A DNA stretch of 64,000 nt from positions 34,515 through 98,514 of the forward strand of contig JBEKEK010000006.1 of assembly GCA_050013875.1 (NCBI GenBank), given 5' to 3'. The notes beneath the pieces are model-generated. The model worked only from the letters and a program-made list of their open reading frames with translations. It was not told the DNA's origin and ran no database searches. Position numbers and translations under genes: made by a program. Below, one piece after another: positions 17,622 to 25,801 of the stretch (its first letter is position 1; each line of letters begins with the position of its first letter). This DNA comes from Trebonia sp050013875. GTDB lineage: Bacteria; Actinomycetota; Actinomycetes; Streptosporangiales; Streptosporangiaceae.

Positions 17622-19550
17622 TCAGCGGCTGACGCCGAAGCGGTAGTGGTCGGGGTCGGGCGCGCGGGTCAGGTCCCAGTACTCGATCGTGGCCAGCGGC
17701 CAGTTCTGGGACACCCGGCCGGCCGGGCTCCTGTACCAGTTGTCCACGCCCTCAGCGCCCCACGCCATCAGCGCGTTCGCCTCGTCGATGGCGGGCTGAT
17801 AGGCCTCGAGTACCTCGGGGCGCAGGTCCAGGACTTGGTCACCGCGCTCAAGCAGCAACCGCAGGCACTCCATCACATAGTGCACCGCGCACTCGCTGAA
17901 CATGATGATGCTGCCGTTCACGACCAGGTTGGTGTTCGGCCCGTAGAGGCAGAAGAGATTCGGGAAACCGGGGATGACAATGCCCAGGTAGGCGACCGGA
18001 TCCTGCCCCCACCACTGGTGCAGGTCCGCTCCACCGCTGCCGGTGACGTCGATCCCGCCCAGGAACCGCCACGCCTGGAAGCCGGTGCAGTACACGATCA
18101 CGTCGAGCTCGTGGTGGACGCCGTCGGCGGTGACGACGCCGGCCGGGGTGATCCGCTCGATCCGGTCGCTGACCACGGTCACGTTCGGCTGCCTGAGTGC
18201 CCGGGCCCAGACCCCGTTATCGCGCAGCATGCGCTTGCCATAAGGAGGGTGCCGCGGGATCATCACGCGCTGCAGGTCGGGCCTGCCCTCGTACTCGGCC
18301 ATCAGGTGACGGGTCAGTGTCTCCCGGAGCTGCTGGTTCTTCGCCGAGACCGAGCCCGGCTCCCGCCACTGGGGATCGGTGGCGGCGAAATCCCTGCGCC
18401 CCTCGACGGACGTCCAGAACTGGTAGAAGCGGAACCACCGGTGGTAGTGGGGAACCACCCTGAACAGCCAGGCCAGCCCGGGATTGACGGCCGCGTGGTA
18501 GTTCGGCGTCGGGACGGTCCACGGCGGGTTGCGGATAAAGACCCGCAGTCCGCCGGCTTCTCCCGCGATCGAGGGGATGACCTGAAAGCCGCTGGCGCCG
18601 CTGCCGATCACCCCGACCCGCTTGCCGCGCAGGTCTGCGTCGTGGTCCCAGCGGGCACTGTGGAAGCTGATGCCACCGAAGTCCGCGGCGCCCGCGATGT
18701 CCGGGATGTTCGGCTGGTTAAGCTGGCCGGTCGCGCTGATCACGGCGTTGAAGCGGGCCGTCTCGAGGTGCCCATCGGCGTCCACCGTGACCAGCCACTG
18801 GCCCGAGTGCTCATCGAACCGCGCCGCCCGCACCGGGGTGCCGAACCGGATGTGCTCACGCAGGCCCAACCGCTGGCTCGCGTCCTGAAAGTACGCGCGG
18901 ATCTCCGGCCCGCGCGAGTACTGGTGCGGCCAGTCGTCGCGCTGCAGGAACGAATAGCTGTAGCAGAAATTGCTCGTGTCGAGGCGGCAGCCTGGATAGT
19001 CGTTCTCCAGCCAGACGCCCCCGACGTCGTCGTTGCGCTCGAATACCACGAAGTCGATGCCTGCCTGCAGCAGCCGGTAGGCCGCGGCCAGGCCGGACAT
19101 CCCCGCGCCGATGATGGCCACCCGGAAGTCCCGGCCGGGCGCGATCGCTTCCTTCGTCCAGCCGGGCGCGTCCTCGTCCGCGGGCAGCCCCAGCTCGAAG
19201 GCGAGCATGGGCAGGTACCGGTCGTCCACGTCGCCGGTCATGAACGTCATCAGCGCCCGGCGGTCCGCGAGCCGAGACGGCGGTGCCGCGGGGACGCACC
19301 CGCCGTCGCGGAAGGCGATCAGCGCGTCGAGGGCGCTTTGGCGGGCAAGCTCCTGCTGCGCTTGGGTCATCCCGCCCTGCGCGGCCAGGACCACCGACGG
19401 GCCATTGGCGGGCGGCCGCAGCTGGCTCCCGACCAGCGACAGGTCTCCCGTGAGGTAACCGAGAGCGGGCATCAGTGCGGGCAGCTCGGCCTGCTCGAGC
19501 GCAGCCCGGAGCTGCCCGTCACTGGCATCCGCTAGGTTCGGCCCTGTCAT
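17622..19550 (-). CDS. Baeyer-Villiger-type flavin monooxygenase
   Basis: A 642-residue NADPH/FAD monooxygenase inserting oxygen next to a ketone or oxidising a related group. The FAD Rossmann motif GAGMSG is at 148-153, the type I BVMO-like fingerprint FGGISFHSARWD at 291-302 and the NADPH Rossmann motif GSGASG at 316-321. The 140-residue N-terminal extension (LRAALEQAELPALMPALGYLTGD) occurs in a long-chain actinobacterial BVMO subgroup. The start is abutted by GGAG with almost no spacer, so initiation may depend on coupling to the gene 3 bp upstream. Together with ligases and dehydrogenases it suggests degradation of a cyclic or ketone-bearing substrate. Confidence 0.87.
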   Translation of the reverse strand: MTGPNLADASDGQLRAALEQAELPALMPALGYLTGDLSLVGSQLRPPANGPSVVLAAQGGMTQAQQELARQSALDALIAFRDGGCVPAAPPSRLADRRALMTFMTGDVDDRYLPMLAFELGLPADEDAPGWTKEAIAPGRDFRVAIIGAGMSGLAAAYRLLQAGIDFVVFERNDDVGGVWLENDYPGCRLDTSNFCYSYSFLQRDDWPHQYSRGPEIRAYFQDASQRLGLREHIRFGTPVRAARFDEHSGQWLVTVDADGHLETARFNAVISATGQLNQPNIPDIAGAADFGGISFHSARWDHDADLRGKRVGVIGSGASGFQVIPSIAGEAGGLRVFIRNPPWTVPTPNYHAAVNPGLAWLFRVVPHYHRWFRFYQFWTSVEGRRDFAATDPQWREPGSVSAKNQQLRETLTRHLMAEYEGRPDLQRVMIPRHPPYGKRMLRDNGVWARALRQPNVTVVSDRIERITPAGVVTADGVHHELDVIVYCTGFQAWRFLGGIDVTGSGGADLHQWWGQDPVAYLGIVIPGFPNLFCLYGPNTNLVVNGSIIMFSECAVHYVMECLRLLLERGDQVLDLRPEVLEAYQPAIDEANALMAWGAEGVDNWYRSPAGRVSQNWPLATIEYWDLTRAPDPDHYRFGVSR

Positions 19551-19553
19551 CTC

Positions 19554-20720
19554 CTAGTCCAGGCCGCCGCGGCTGATCAGCTGGCGGGCGATGACGTCAC
19601 GCTGGATCTCGTTGGTGCCCTCGCCGACGATCATCAGCGGCGCGTCACGGAAGTACCGTTCCACGTCGAACTCGGTGGAGTACCCGTAGCCGCCGTGGAT
19701 CCGGACCGCGTTGAGCGCGATCTGCATCGCGGTTTCCGAGGCGAACAGCTTGGCCATGCCCGCCTCCATGTCGCAGCGCTGGCCGGCGTCGTAGCGCTCG
19801 GCCGCGTTGAGCGTCAGCAGCTCAGCCGCTGACAGCTGCGTCGCCATGTCGGCCAGGTAGTTCCCGATGCTCTGGTGCTTCCAGATCGGCCTGCCGAACG
19901 CCTCGCGCTCCTGCGCGTACTTAAGGGCGTCGTCAAATGCGGCCCGGCCAACCCCGAGGGCGCGCGACGCCACCTGGATCCGCCCGAACTCCAGGCCCTT
20001 CATCATCTGCGCGAACCCCTTGCCGGGCGTCCCGCCGAGGAGGCTGGCGGCCGGCGTGCGGTAGCCATCGAACGATAGCTCGCAGCTCTCCACGCCCTTG
20101 TAGCCGAGCTTGGGCAGGTCACGGGAGACGGCAAAGCCAGCGCCTGGCTCGGCCAGCAGGATGCTGATCCCCCGGTGCTTCGGGGTGGCACCCGGGTCCG
20201 TCTTGCACAGCAGCGCGATCACGCCCGCGCGCCGTGCGTTGGTGATCCACGTCTTGCTGCCGTTGACCACGTACTCGTCGCCCTCGAGGACGGCGGTCGT
20301 GCGGATCGACTGCAAATCGGAACCGCCTCCCGGCTCGGTGAGCGCCATCGCCGCCCGGATCTCCCCGGTCGCCATCCTCGGCAGCAGCCGATGCCGCTGC
20401 TCCTCGGTGCCGAACCTCAGGATGAGCTTGGCCACCACGCTGTGCCCGCCGACGGCGCCGGCCAGGCTCATCCAGCCCCGCGCGAGCTGCTGGGTGATGT
20501 GCACGTAGCAGACGGTGGACACCGGTGTCCCGCCGTACTCGGCCGGGATCGCCGTCCCGAACACGCCGAGCTCCTTCATCTGCTCGATGAGCTTCTCCGG
20601 GTAAGTGTTGGCGTGCTCCAGCTCGCGGACCGTCGGGCGCACCTCGTCATCGACGAACTTGCGGACGGTCGCGACGGCAAGCCGCTCTTCCTCGCTCAGG
20701 ACGGTCACTGGGTCACCCAT
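19554..20720 (-). CDS. Acyl-CoA dehydrogenase
   Basis: A 388-residue acyl-CoA dehydrogenase with ALTEPGGGSDLQSIRTTA, VNGSKTWITNARRA, YAQEREAFGRPI and IHGGYGYSTEFDVERYFRD. The C-terminal GEGTNEIQ retains the catalytic Glu (E367). The frame is open up to a TTG at 20774, but ATG 20720 gives the normal family length and leaves the AT-rich candidate operator outside the gene. First gene of the eight-gene operon ending at 11226. Confidence 0.9.
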   Translation of the reverse strand: MGDPVTVLSEEERLAVATVRKFVDDEVRPTVRELEHANTYPEKLIEQMKELGVFGTAIPAEYGGTPVSTVCYVHITQQLARGWMSLAGAVGGHSVVAKLILRFGTEEQRHRLLPRMATGEIRAAMALTEPGGGSDLQSIRTTAVLEGDEYVVNGSKTWITNARRAGVIALLCKTDPGATPKHRGISILLAEPGAGFAVSRDLPKLGYKGVESCELSFDGYRTPAASLLGGTPGKGFAQMMKGLEFGRIQVASRALGVGRAAFDDALKYAQEREAFGRPIWKHQSIGNYLADMATQLSAAELLTLNAAERYDAGQRCDMEAGMAKLFASETAMQIALNAVRIHGGYGYSTEFDVERYFRDAPLMIVGEGTNEIQRDVIARQLISRGGLD

Positions 20721-20731
20721 CGAGTCGACGT

Positions 20732-20743
20732 TTTGTGCATAAT
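20732..20743. promoter_or_regulatory. Candidate operator TTTGTGCATAAT in AT-rich promoter patch
   Basis: Lies 12-23 bases upstream of the acyl-CoA dehydrogenase start and matches 10 of 12 positions of the perfect palindrome at 1654-1665; the shared core TGCATAATAT is identical. The GntR regulator gene is the nearest upstream gene, making it the obvious but unproven ligand. Confidence 0.4.
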
Positions 20744-20882
20744 ATATCTTCGAGGATTTAAAGGGCGGGGTCAAGGGACGCGAGCGGACATCAGAGCAGC
20801 GGGCTGACCACAGGAAAGAGCGCCGCGCCGGCTAGGCGCCACCTCCGGTCGCGTAGCGGCCGCAGCCGGTAACGTCGTCGGA

Positions 20883-20920
20883 GCCCGGCAGGCCGGCAGC
20901 CCGGCAGCCCGGCAGCCCGG
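20883..20920. repeat. Short tandem repeat, 8-bp unit GCCCGGCA
   Basis: About 4.75 copies of an 8-bp unit in the 230-bp gap between the dehydrogenase start and the GntR stop; the second copy has one substitution. It looks like slippage in GC-rich non-coding DNA and could fold, but no function is evident. Confidence 0.6.
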
Positions 20921-20950
20921 TCCCCTCAACGGCGGGCCCGGCCGGCGCCG

Positions 20951-21643
20951 CTACCTGGACTGGGCTATGGCGTCGACGGACTCGAAGTTCGCGGCGAGCA
21001 GTTTCCCGGCGTTCTCGATGTGCTGCATCATCGCGACGCGCGCCGCGGCGGGGTCGCCCGCGGTGATCGCCTCGATGATCGCGGCATGATCCTGGGCGGA
21101 GGCCTTCGGCCAGCCGGGGATCGTCGCGAAGAAGCGCCGGGGCGCGAACCTCGTCGAGATCGACAGCATCCAAGCCAGCCTCGGAGCTTCGGCGGCGTGG
21201 TTAATCCGGCGGTGGAAGTCGTGATTCAGGCTCTCGACGCGATCGCCGCCGCCGTCCGCCGCCGCCCTGCGCAGCGCCTCGTGCACCTCAGTGAGCGCAC
21301 GCAGGTCATCCGGCCCCAGCCGGACCGCGGCCCGGCTGACGAGTTCGCCCGCCAGCAGCGCCTGCGCGGTGAACAGGTCACGCACGTCGGAGGCCGACAG
21401 CGGGGCGACCACAAACCCGCGGCGCGGCTTGAGTTCCAGGAACCCCTCACCGCGCAACAGCAGCAGCCCCTCCCTGACGGGGGTGGCGCTCAGCTGAAGC
21501 TCGTCGGCGATGCGCTCCTGGCGGACGAACTCGCCCGGCCGCAGGTTACCGCTCATGATCAGCTCGCGGACGTAGCCCGCCACCTCGTCACTGAGCTGCC
21601 CTCGCCGGAAGCCCGCCCGGACGACACCGCTGTCCTCGCTCAT
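20951..21643 (-). CDS. GntR-family transcriptional regulator, FadR/FCD subgroup
   Basis: A 230-residue repressor-type protein. The N-terminal winged helix is about 15-80 (LSDEVAGYVRELIMSGNLRPGEF, then IADELQLSATPVREGLLLL). The all-helical FCD domain that binds small acids as effectors is about 85-215. I chose ATG 21643 (MSEDSGVV) because the upstream in-frame residues do not resemble the family and GGAG lies 10 bases before it. Probably controls the operon starting at 20720 and perhaps the neighbouring operon. AGGATGTAGGAT at 21682-21693, upstream of its start, is a possible self-operator. Confidence 0.87.
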   Translation of the reverse strand: MSEDSGVVRAGFRRGQLSDEVAGYVRELIMSGNLRPGEFVRQERIADELQLSATPVREGLLLLRGEGFLELKPRRGFVVAPLSASDVRDLFTAQALLAGELVSRAAVRLGPDDLRALTEVHEALRRAAADGGGDRVESLNHDFHRRINHAAEAPRLAWMLSISTRFAPRRFFATIPGWPKASAQDHAAIIEAITAGDPAAARVAMMQHIENAGKLLAANFESVDAIAQSR

Positions 21644-21814
21644 CGAACCCGCTCCAACCCTGCACCCGGCAAAGATTTTACAGGATGTAGGATATCGGTC
21701 TCCGTGTCGACGGCGCTGCAAACGGCGACGAACTGCCCGTGGAGAGCCCGGTTCCCGCCTACCACCGCAGGGCCCGGTCAGCCGGCGACCGGGAGGGGCC
21801 GCGGCGCCACCTGG

Positions 21815-23371
21815 TCAGCCGGTCCGGCCGGATCCCTCGGCCAGACTGGCCTTGACCTCGCGCTTGAGTACCTTGCCGGCCGGGCCAAGCGGCACCTCGG
21901 AGCGGAACACGTACTCGCGCGGCTGCTTGTAGCCGCCAAGCTGGGCGCGGGAAAGCTCGCGCAGCTCCGCTTCGAGCGCCGTGGTGTCCACGTCACCCCG
22001 GGGCACGACGACCGCGACCGGGGTCTCGCCCCATTCCGGGTGCGCCTTGCCCACCACGACCACCGTGTCGACCAGGTCGTGCGACCCGAGCACCCGCTCG
22101 AGCTCGGCCGGGTAGATGTTGAAGCCGCCGGAGATGATCATGTCGGTCTTGCGGCCGGCGATGTGCAGGTAGCCCTCGGCATCCAGCCAGCCGGTGTCGC
22201 CGGAGAAGACCCCTTCGGGGCGGAACGTCTGCGCGGTCTGCTCCGGGCGATTCCAGTACCCGCGGGCCTGCGAGTCGGCCCGCACGACGATCTCGCCGGT
22301 CTCGCCGGCGGGCAGCCGGTTGCCGTCGTCGTCGATGATCCAGACCTCGGCCATCGGGGTCTCCCGCCCGCACGAGCTCTCGATGCTCTCCTTGCCCGCG
22401 AGCAGGTCGCGATGGTCCTGCGGGGTCAAGATGGTGAACTGCCCGCCTGCCTCGGTGAGCCCGTACCGCTGCTGCATGTCGCAGCCGAGCCGGACCAGCG
22501 CCTCCTGGATGACCCCCCGGGAGATCGGCGCGCCGCCATAGCTGATCCGCCGCAGGCTCGACAGGTCGCGGGTCCTGCCCGCTTCGAGCAGGCGCAGGGT
22601 GCGGATCAGCATCGTCGGGATGAACGTGGTGAACGTGATCCGGTCCCGCTCGATGGAGTCGAGCAGCGCCTCCGGGTCGAATTTGGGGTGGATCACGATT
22701 GTCTGGCCCAGATACAGCCAGGTGAGGGCGCGGACGACGCCGCCGGTGGTGAAGAACGGGGTGGTGGCGAGCCCGATGTCCTCGTGCCTGGACTCGGTCG
22801 AGATCGTGGTGTCGAGGGTCATCGCCATCATGCCGCGGTGGTCGTTCATGACGCCCTTGGGGTGACCTGTCGTGCCGCTGGTGTACAGCAGCACGTGCAG
22901 GTCGGACTCGGTAAGGCCGAGCGGGGTCGGGTCGACGTTCCGCCCGCCTGCCAGGGCCTCCTCATACTCCTTGCCGAGCGACGAGCCGCCGATCTGGAGC
23001 ACGGTGCCGACGCCGGCCGCCGCCAGCGGGCCCGCGGCGATCTCCGCCTGGTCGCCGTGCAGGATCGCGGCCGCGCAGCCCGAGTCCCCGACGATGTACT
23101 GGATCTCGGCCGGGGTCAGCCGGATGTTGACGGGGACGAGCACCAGGCCCGCCTTGGCCAGCCCGTAGGTGATCTCCGGCCATTCGAGGGTGTTCCTCGC
23201 GCAGACGGCGACCCGGTCGCCCTGCTTGAGTCCGGTCGACTGGAGGTAGGTAGCCAGCCGGTTCGCCCGCTCGTCGACGGCGCCCCAAGTCAGCTGCCTG
23301 CCCTCGGAGATGACGGCGGTCTTGGCCGGGTAGCGCCGCCCGTTGTGCCGGGAGATGTCGCCGATGAGCAT
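21815..23371 (-). CDS. AMP-forming acyl-CoA synthetase
   Basis: A 518-residue ANL ligase of the long-chain/aromatic acyl type. Motif LLYTSGTTGHPKG is at 161-173, then YGLTEAGGQF, the hinge SGDTGWLDAEGYLHIAGRKTDMI and GPAGKVLKREVK with the catalytic Lys. The frame extends upstream, but ATG 23371 (MLIGDISRHN) is behind an AGAGGA site and matches family N-termini. Last gene of the operon from 27383, 20 bp after the Rieske beta-subunit gene. Confidence 0.9.
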   Translation of the reverse strand: MLIGDISRHNGRRYPAKTAVISEGRQLTWGAVDERANRLATYLQSTGLKQGDRVAVCARNTLEWPEITYGLAKAGLVLVPVNIRLTPAEIQYIVGDSGCAAAILHGDQAEIAAGPLAAAGVGTVLQIGGSSLGKEYEEALAGGRNVDPTPLGLTESDLHVLLYTSGTTGHPKGVMNDHRGMMAMTLDTTISTESRHEDIGLATTPFFTTGGVVRALTWLYLGQTIVIHPKFDPEALLDSIERDRITFTTFIPTMLIRTLRLLEAGRTRDLSSLRRISYGGAPISRGVIQEALVRLGCDMQQRYGLTEAGGQFTILTPQDHRDLLAGKESIESSCGRETPMAEVWIIDDDGNRLPAGETGEIVVRADSQARGYWNRPEQTAQTFRPEGVFSGDTGWLDAEGYLHIAGRKTDMIISGGFNIYPAELERVLGSHDLVDTVVVVGKAHPEWGETPVAVVVPRGDVDTTALEAELRELSRAQLGGYKQPREYVFRSEVPLGPAGKVLKREVKASLAEGSGRTG

Positions 23372-23391
23372 GTCTGTCCTCTTGCTTCCGC

Positions 23392-23934
23392 TCAGATCAG
23401 GAACGCCATCGTGGGGACGGGGCCGCCCGCGTTGACCAGGTGCACGGTCTTGCCCGCCAGCCGCAGCCCGCCTTCGGTCCTGCGGATCGTGTGCAGGTAC
23501 CGGCCTGCCCACAGCGTGCTCGCGAACCGGTACTCGACCAGCACGAAGTTCGACGCGACGGTCACGGTGCCGCCAGCGGCCTCGGTGACCTCGAAGTTGG
23601 ACACGGTCCTGCGCAGCACGGACGGCGGCGTCTGGGAGTGCCGCACGCCGGTGTTGAGCTGCGCGACGCGGCTGCGGATCCGCGCGCGGTTGTCGTTGAT
23701 GTAGGACACCGCGGTCTCCGGGTCCGCATCAGGGGACATCGGCACCCAGTACGTCGCGTCGTCGTCCCAGAGCGCTTCCCACTCCGAGTAGCGCGCCTCG
23801 TCGGCCAGCCGTGCCTCGTGGTAGATGAACGCGACGAGGGCCGGGTCGACCAGGGCCGCCGCGGTCGGGTCGCTGAGGGCGGCGGGCGGGTCACCCGGGG
23901 CGGCGGGCGGGCCTGAGTAAAGAGTTTCTGTCAT
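23392..23934 (-). CDS. Aromatic-ring-hydroxylating dioxygenase beta subunit
   Basis: A 180-residue SnoaL/NTF2-like small subunit of a Rieske oxygenase (FIYHEARLADEARYSEWEALWDDD, ATYWVPMSPDAD, SRVAQLNTG). It stabilises the alpha-subunit trimer and has no catalytic residues of its own. ATG 23934 overlaps the alpha-subunit stop (ATGA), in keeping with equimolar production. The open frame extends further upstream but only as a shadow of the alpha gene. Confidence 0.88.
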   Translation of the reverse strand: MTETLYSGPPAAPGDPPAALSDPTAAALVDPALVAFIYHEARLADEARYSEWEALWDDDATYWVPMSPDADPETAVSYINDNRARIRSRVAQLNTGVRHSQTPPSVLRRTVSNFEVTEAAGGTVTVASNFVLVEYRFASTLWAGRYLHTIRRTEGGLRLAGKTVHLVNAGGPVPTMAFLI

Positions 23935-25262
23935 GACTGGGCTCCGCTCCCCGATGTCTCGCCTTCGAGCACCGCGGCCCAGTGCTTCCACCAACCGCGC
24001 TGCGGGGTCTCCGCGCTCTTGTCCTTGTTGATCCGGCCGGTGGCGTCGGTCACGTCGGTCTCGAGGCCGCGGCTGAGCGTCACCCACTCGGGCTGGCGCG
24101 CGGCCAGGCCCAGCTGGTTGCGCGCGCCGATCTCGCCGTCATCGGCGATCAGGAACCCGGCCGGCCCCATCGCGCCCTCGGTGCGGCGCAGGGTTCGGCT
24201 GTTCAGCTCCCGCTGGCCGGGGATGAGCACCGGGGTGGTGTAGGCGATCGTCTCGCCCGGGCCGAGCGGCTCCACCGTCATCACGTTCATCTCGGCGATG
24301 AACAGGTTCGGGAAGATGAGGGTGTGCGGCGGCCCGATCACCAGGGTGTCGTGCGCGCGGTCGACGCCGCGGGCTTCCTCAAGCGCTTCGATGTAGCCGG
24401 GCACCTTCTCCCGCTTCAGCCGCCCGTACCAGACGAACTCCTCGTCGAGCCGCCGGTACTCGGTGGCGTAGTCGATCTCGGAGTGCCCGTTGCCCATGTC
24501 GCGGACCATGGTCTCGGTCTTGGACGGGACGTGCGAGACCTTCGCCGGGCGCACGGCGTCGTACACCGACTGGTGGGTGAACAGCGCGTGGTACCCGTCC
24601 ACGTTGTTCTCCATCACCATCTTCCAGTTGCAGTACATCCGGTGCTTCATCCAGCCGGCCGACAGCTGGACGCTGCCGGCGGGCGACAGGGCGACCAGCC
24701 GGTCGATCGCGTGGCTGGCGTTGCCGAGGTGCTCCGCCAGGGTGATGCCCTCGGGCTCGAGCGAGGCGAAGACGAAGCCGCCGTAGCTTTCCTGCCGTGG
24801 CGCCCGGACCAAACCGAGGCTCGCGCGGACCTCGCCGAAGCGCTCGGCGTAGCCGTCCCGCATCGGCACACCGGACAGGCTGCCGTCGTTGCTGAACGTC
24901 CATCCGTGGTACGGGCAGCGGAAGGAACTGCTGTTGCCCTTGTCCGCGTTGCACAGCCGGTTGCCGCGGTGCGTGCACCGGTTGGCGAGCACCCGGACCC
25001 CGCCGTCCTTGCCGCGCGCGGCGATGTACGGCTCGCCGGCGATGCGCTTGGTGACGTAGTCCCCGGCCTCGGGGACCTCACTCTCGTGGGCGACGAAGAC
25101 CCAGCCCTCGCGGAAGATGCGGCGCATCTCCAGGTCATACACCTGGGGGTCGGTGTACACGAGGCCGCGGACGCGGTCCGGCTGGACGAGAGCGCGGACG
25201 TCGCCGGGGCGCAGCCCGGCGGCGGTCCCGGCCGGCGGGCCGGCCTGGTCGGTAACCGTCAT
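23931..25262 (-). CDS. Rieske non-heme iron oxygenase alpha subunit
   Basis: A 443-residue catalytic subunit of a ring-hydroxylating oxygenase. The Rieske 2Fe-2S ligands are C96, H98, C116 and H119 in CTHRG...CPYHGW. The mononuclear Fe(II) site includes H225 and H230 with bridging D222 in NNVDGYHALFTH. It oxidises an aromatic or activated substrate with O2 and electrons from a ferredoxin/reductase; none is encoded in this operon, though a 3Fe-4S ferredoxin is at 35317-35508. Overlaps both neighbours by 4 bp. Substrate unknown. Confidence 0.92.
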   Translation of the reverse strand: MTVTDQAGPPAGTAAGLRPGDVRALVQPDRVRGLVYTDPQVYDLEMRRIFREGWVFVAHESEVPEAGDYVTKRIAGEPYIAARGKDGGVRVLANRCTHRGNRLCNADKGNSSSFRCPYHGWTFSNDGSLSGVPMRDGYAERFGEVRASLGLVRAPRQESYGGFVFASLEPEGITLAEHLGNASHAIDRLVALSPAGSVQLSAGWMKHRMYCNWKMVMENNVDGYHALFTHQSVYDAVRPAKVSHVPSKTETMVRDMGNGHSEIDYATEYRRLDEEFVWYGRLKREKVPGYIEALEEARGVDRAHDTLVIGPPHTLIFPNLFIAEMNVMTVEPLGPGETIAYTTPVLIPGQRELNSRTLRRTEGAMGPAGFLIADDGEIGARNQLGLAARQPEWVTLSRGLETDVTDATGRINKDKSAETPQRGWWKHWAAVLEGETSGSGAQS

Positions 25263-25801
25263 GACGTTGATCTCCTGTCAGTAGCATCCGGCCGGCGACC
25301 GGGGTCCACGGGGAACCGGACCGCCGGCAGGTTGACGGCGCCTACCGTGCGGAAGGCGATCTCGACGGGGGCGCCGATGTCCGGGGCCTGCCCGGACGGC
25401 GAAGCCGTGGTGAGGACGAGGCGGTGTCCGCTCGCCAGCTCGACATCGATGACCGGGTAGGGTCCCGCCGCGACGATGAGACCCGGCTCGCGCCGGTGCA
25501 CCAGGGTCGCCGTGTGCACGGTCCCGGCGAGCCGCACGTCGCGCCACTCGCGGCCGGCCGTCCCGATCTCGGCGCTCGCGCCGCACACGTCGCAGACGTA
25601 CTGCTCAAGCTCAAGGGGCGTGGAGCACGCGGCACAGAACGGCAGGGCGAGCGCGCCCCGGGCGGCCGCCTCGTACACCGGGGCCAGCACCGGATCGGCG
25701 GCATCGGGGGCCAGATCGGGGGCGACCAGCCAGTCCCCCGCGCCGGACGGTGCCTGCTGCGAGGTGGTCCCCTGAGGTGACGGGACTTGGGACGCTGTCA
25801 T
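25259..25801 (-). CDS. DUF35 Zn-ribbon/OB-fold protein (ChsH2-type partner)
   Basis: A 180-residue protein with a Ser/Gln/Pro-rich N-terminus of about 25 residues, a Zn-ribbon (C56, C59, C70, C73) and an OB-fold (GTVHTATLVHRREPG, PYPVIDVELASGHRL). It is the presumed acyl-CoA-binding partner of the thiolase-fold protein whose stop overlaps its start by 4 bp. Longer than the other two DUF35 proteins here. Confidence 0.83.
   Translation of the reverse strand: MTASQVPSPQGTTSQQAPSGAGDWLVAPDLAPDAADPVLAPVYEAAARGALALPFCAACSTPLELEQYVCDVCGASAEIGTAGREWRDVRLAGTVHTATLVHRREPGLIVAAGPYPVIDVELASGHRLVLTTASPSGQAPDIGAPVEIAFRTVGAVNLPAVRFPVDPGRRPDATDRRSTS

Noticed and set aside
17646..19535. A 629-residue plus-strand open frame antisense to the flavin monooxygenase
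   Set aside because: Shadow frame without recognisable motifs; the opposite strand has both Rossmann motifs and the monooxygenase fingerprint.
20832..21173. A 113-residue minus-strand frame beginning MDAVDLDEVRAPALL
   Set aside because: Lies inside and beyond the GntR gene in another frame; its C-terminal part translates the 8-bp tandem repeat.
21020..23704. An 894-residue plus-strand open frame antisense to the GntR, CoA ligase and Rieske beta genes
   Set aside because: Its Arg/Gly/Asp/Val-rich composition is typical of antisense frames in GC-rich DNA, and three real genes with clear motifs occupy the other strand.
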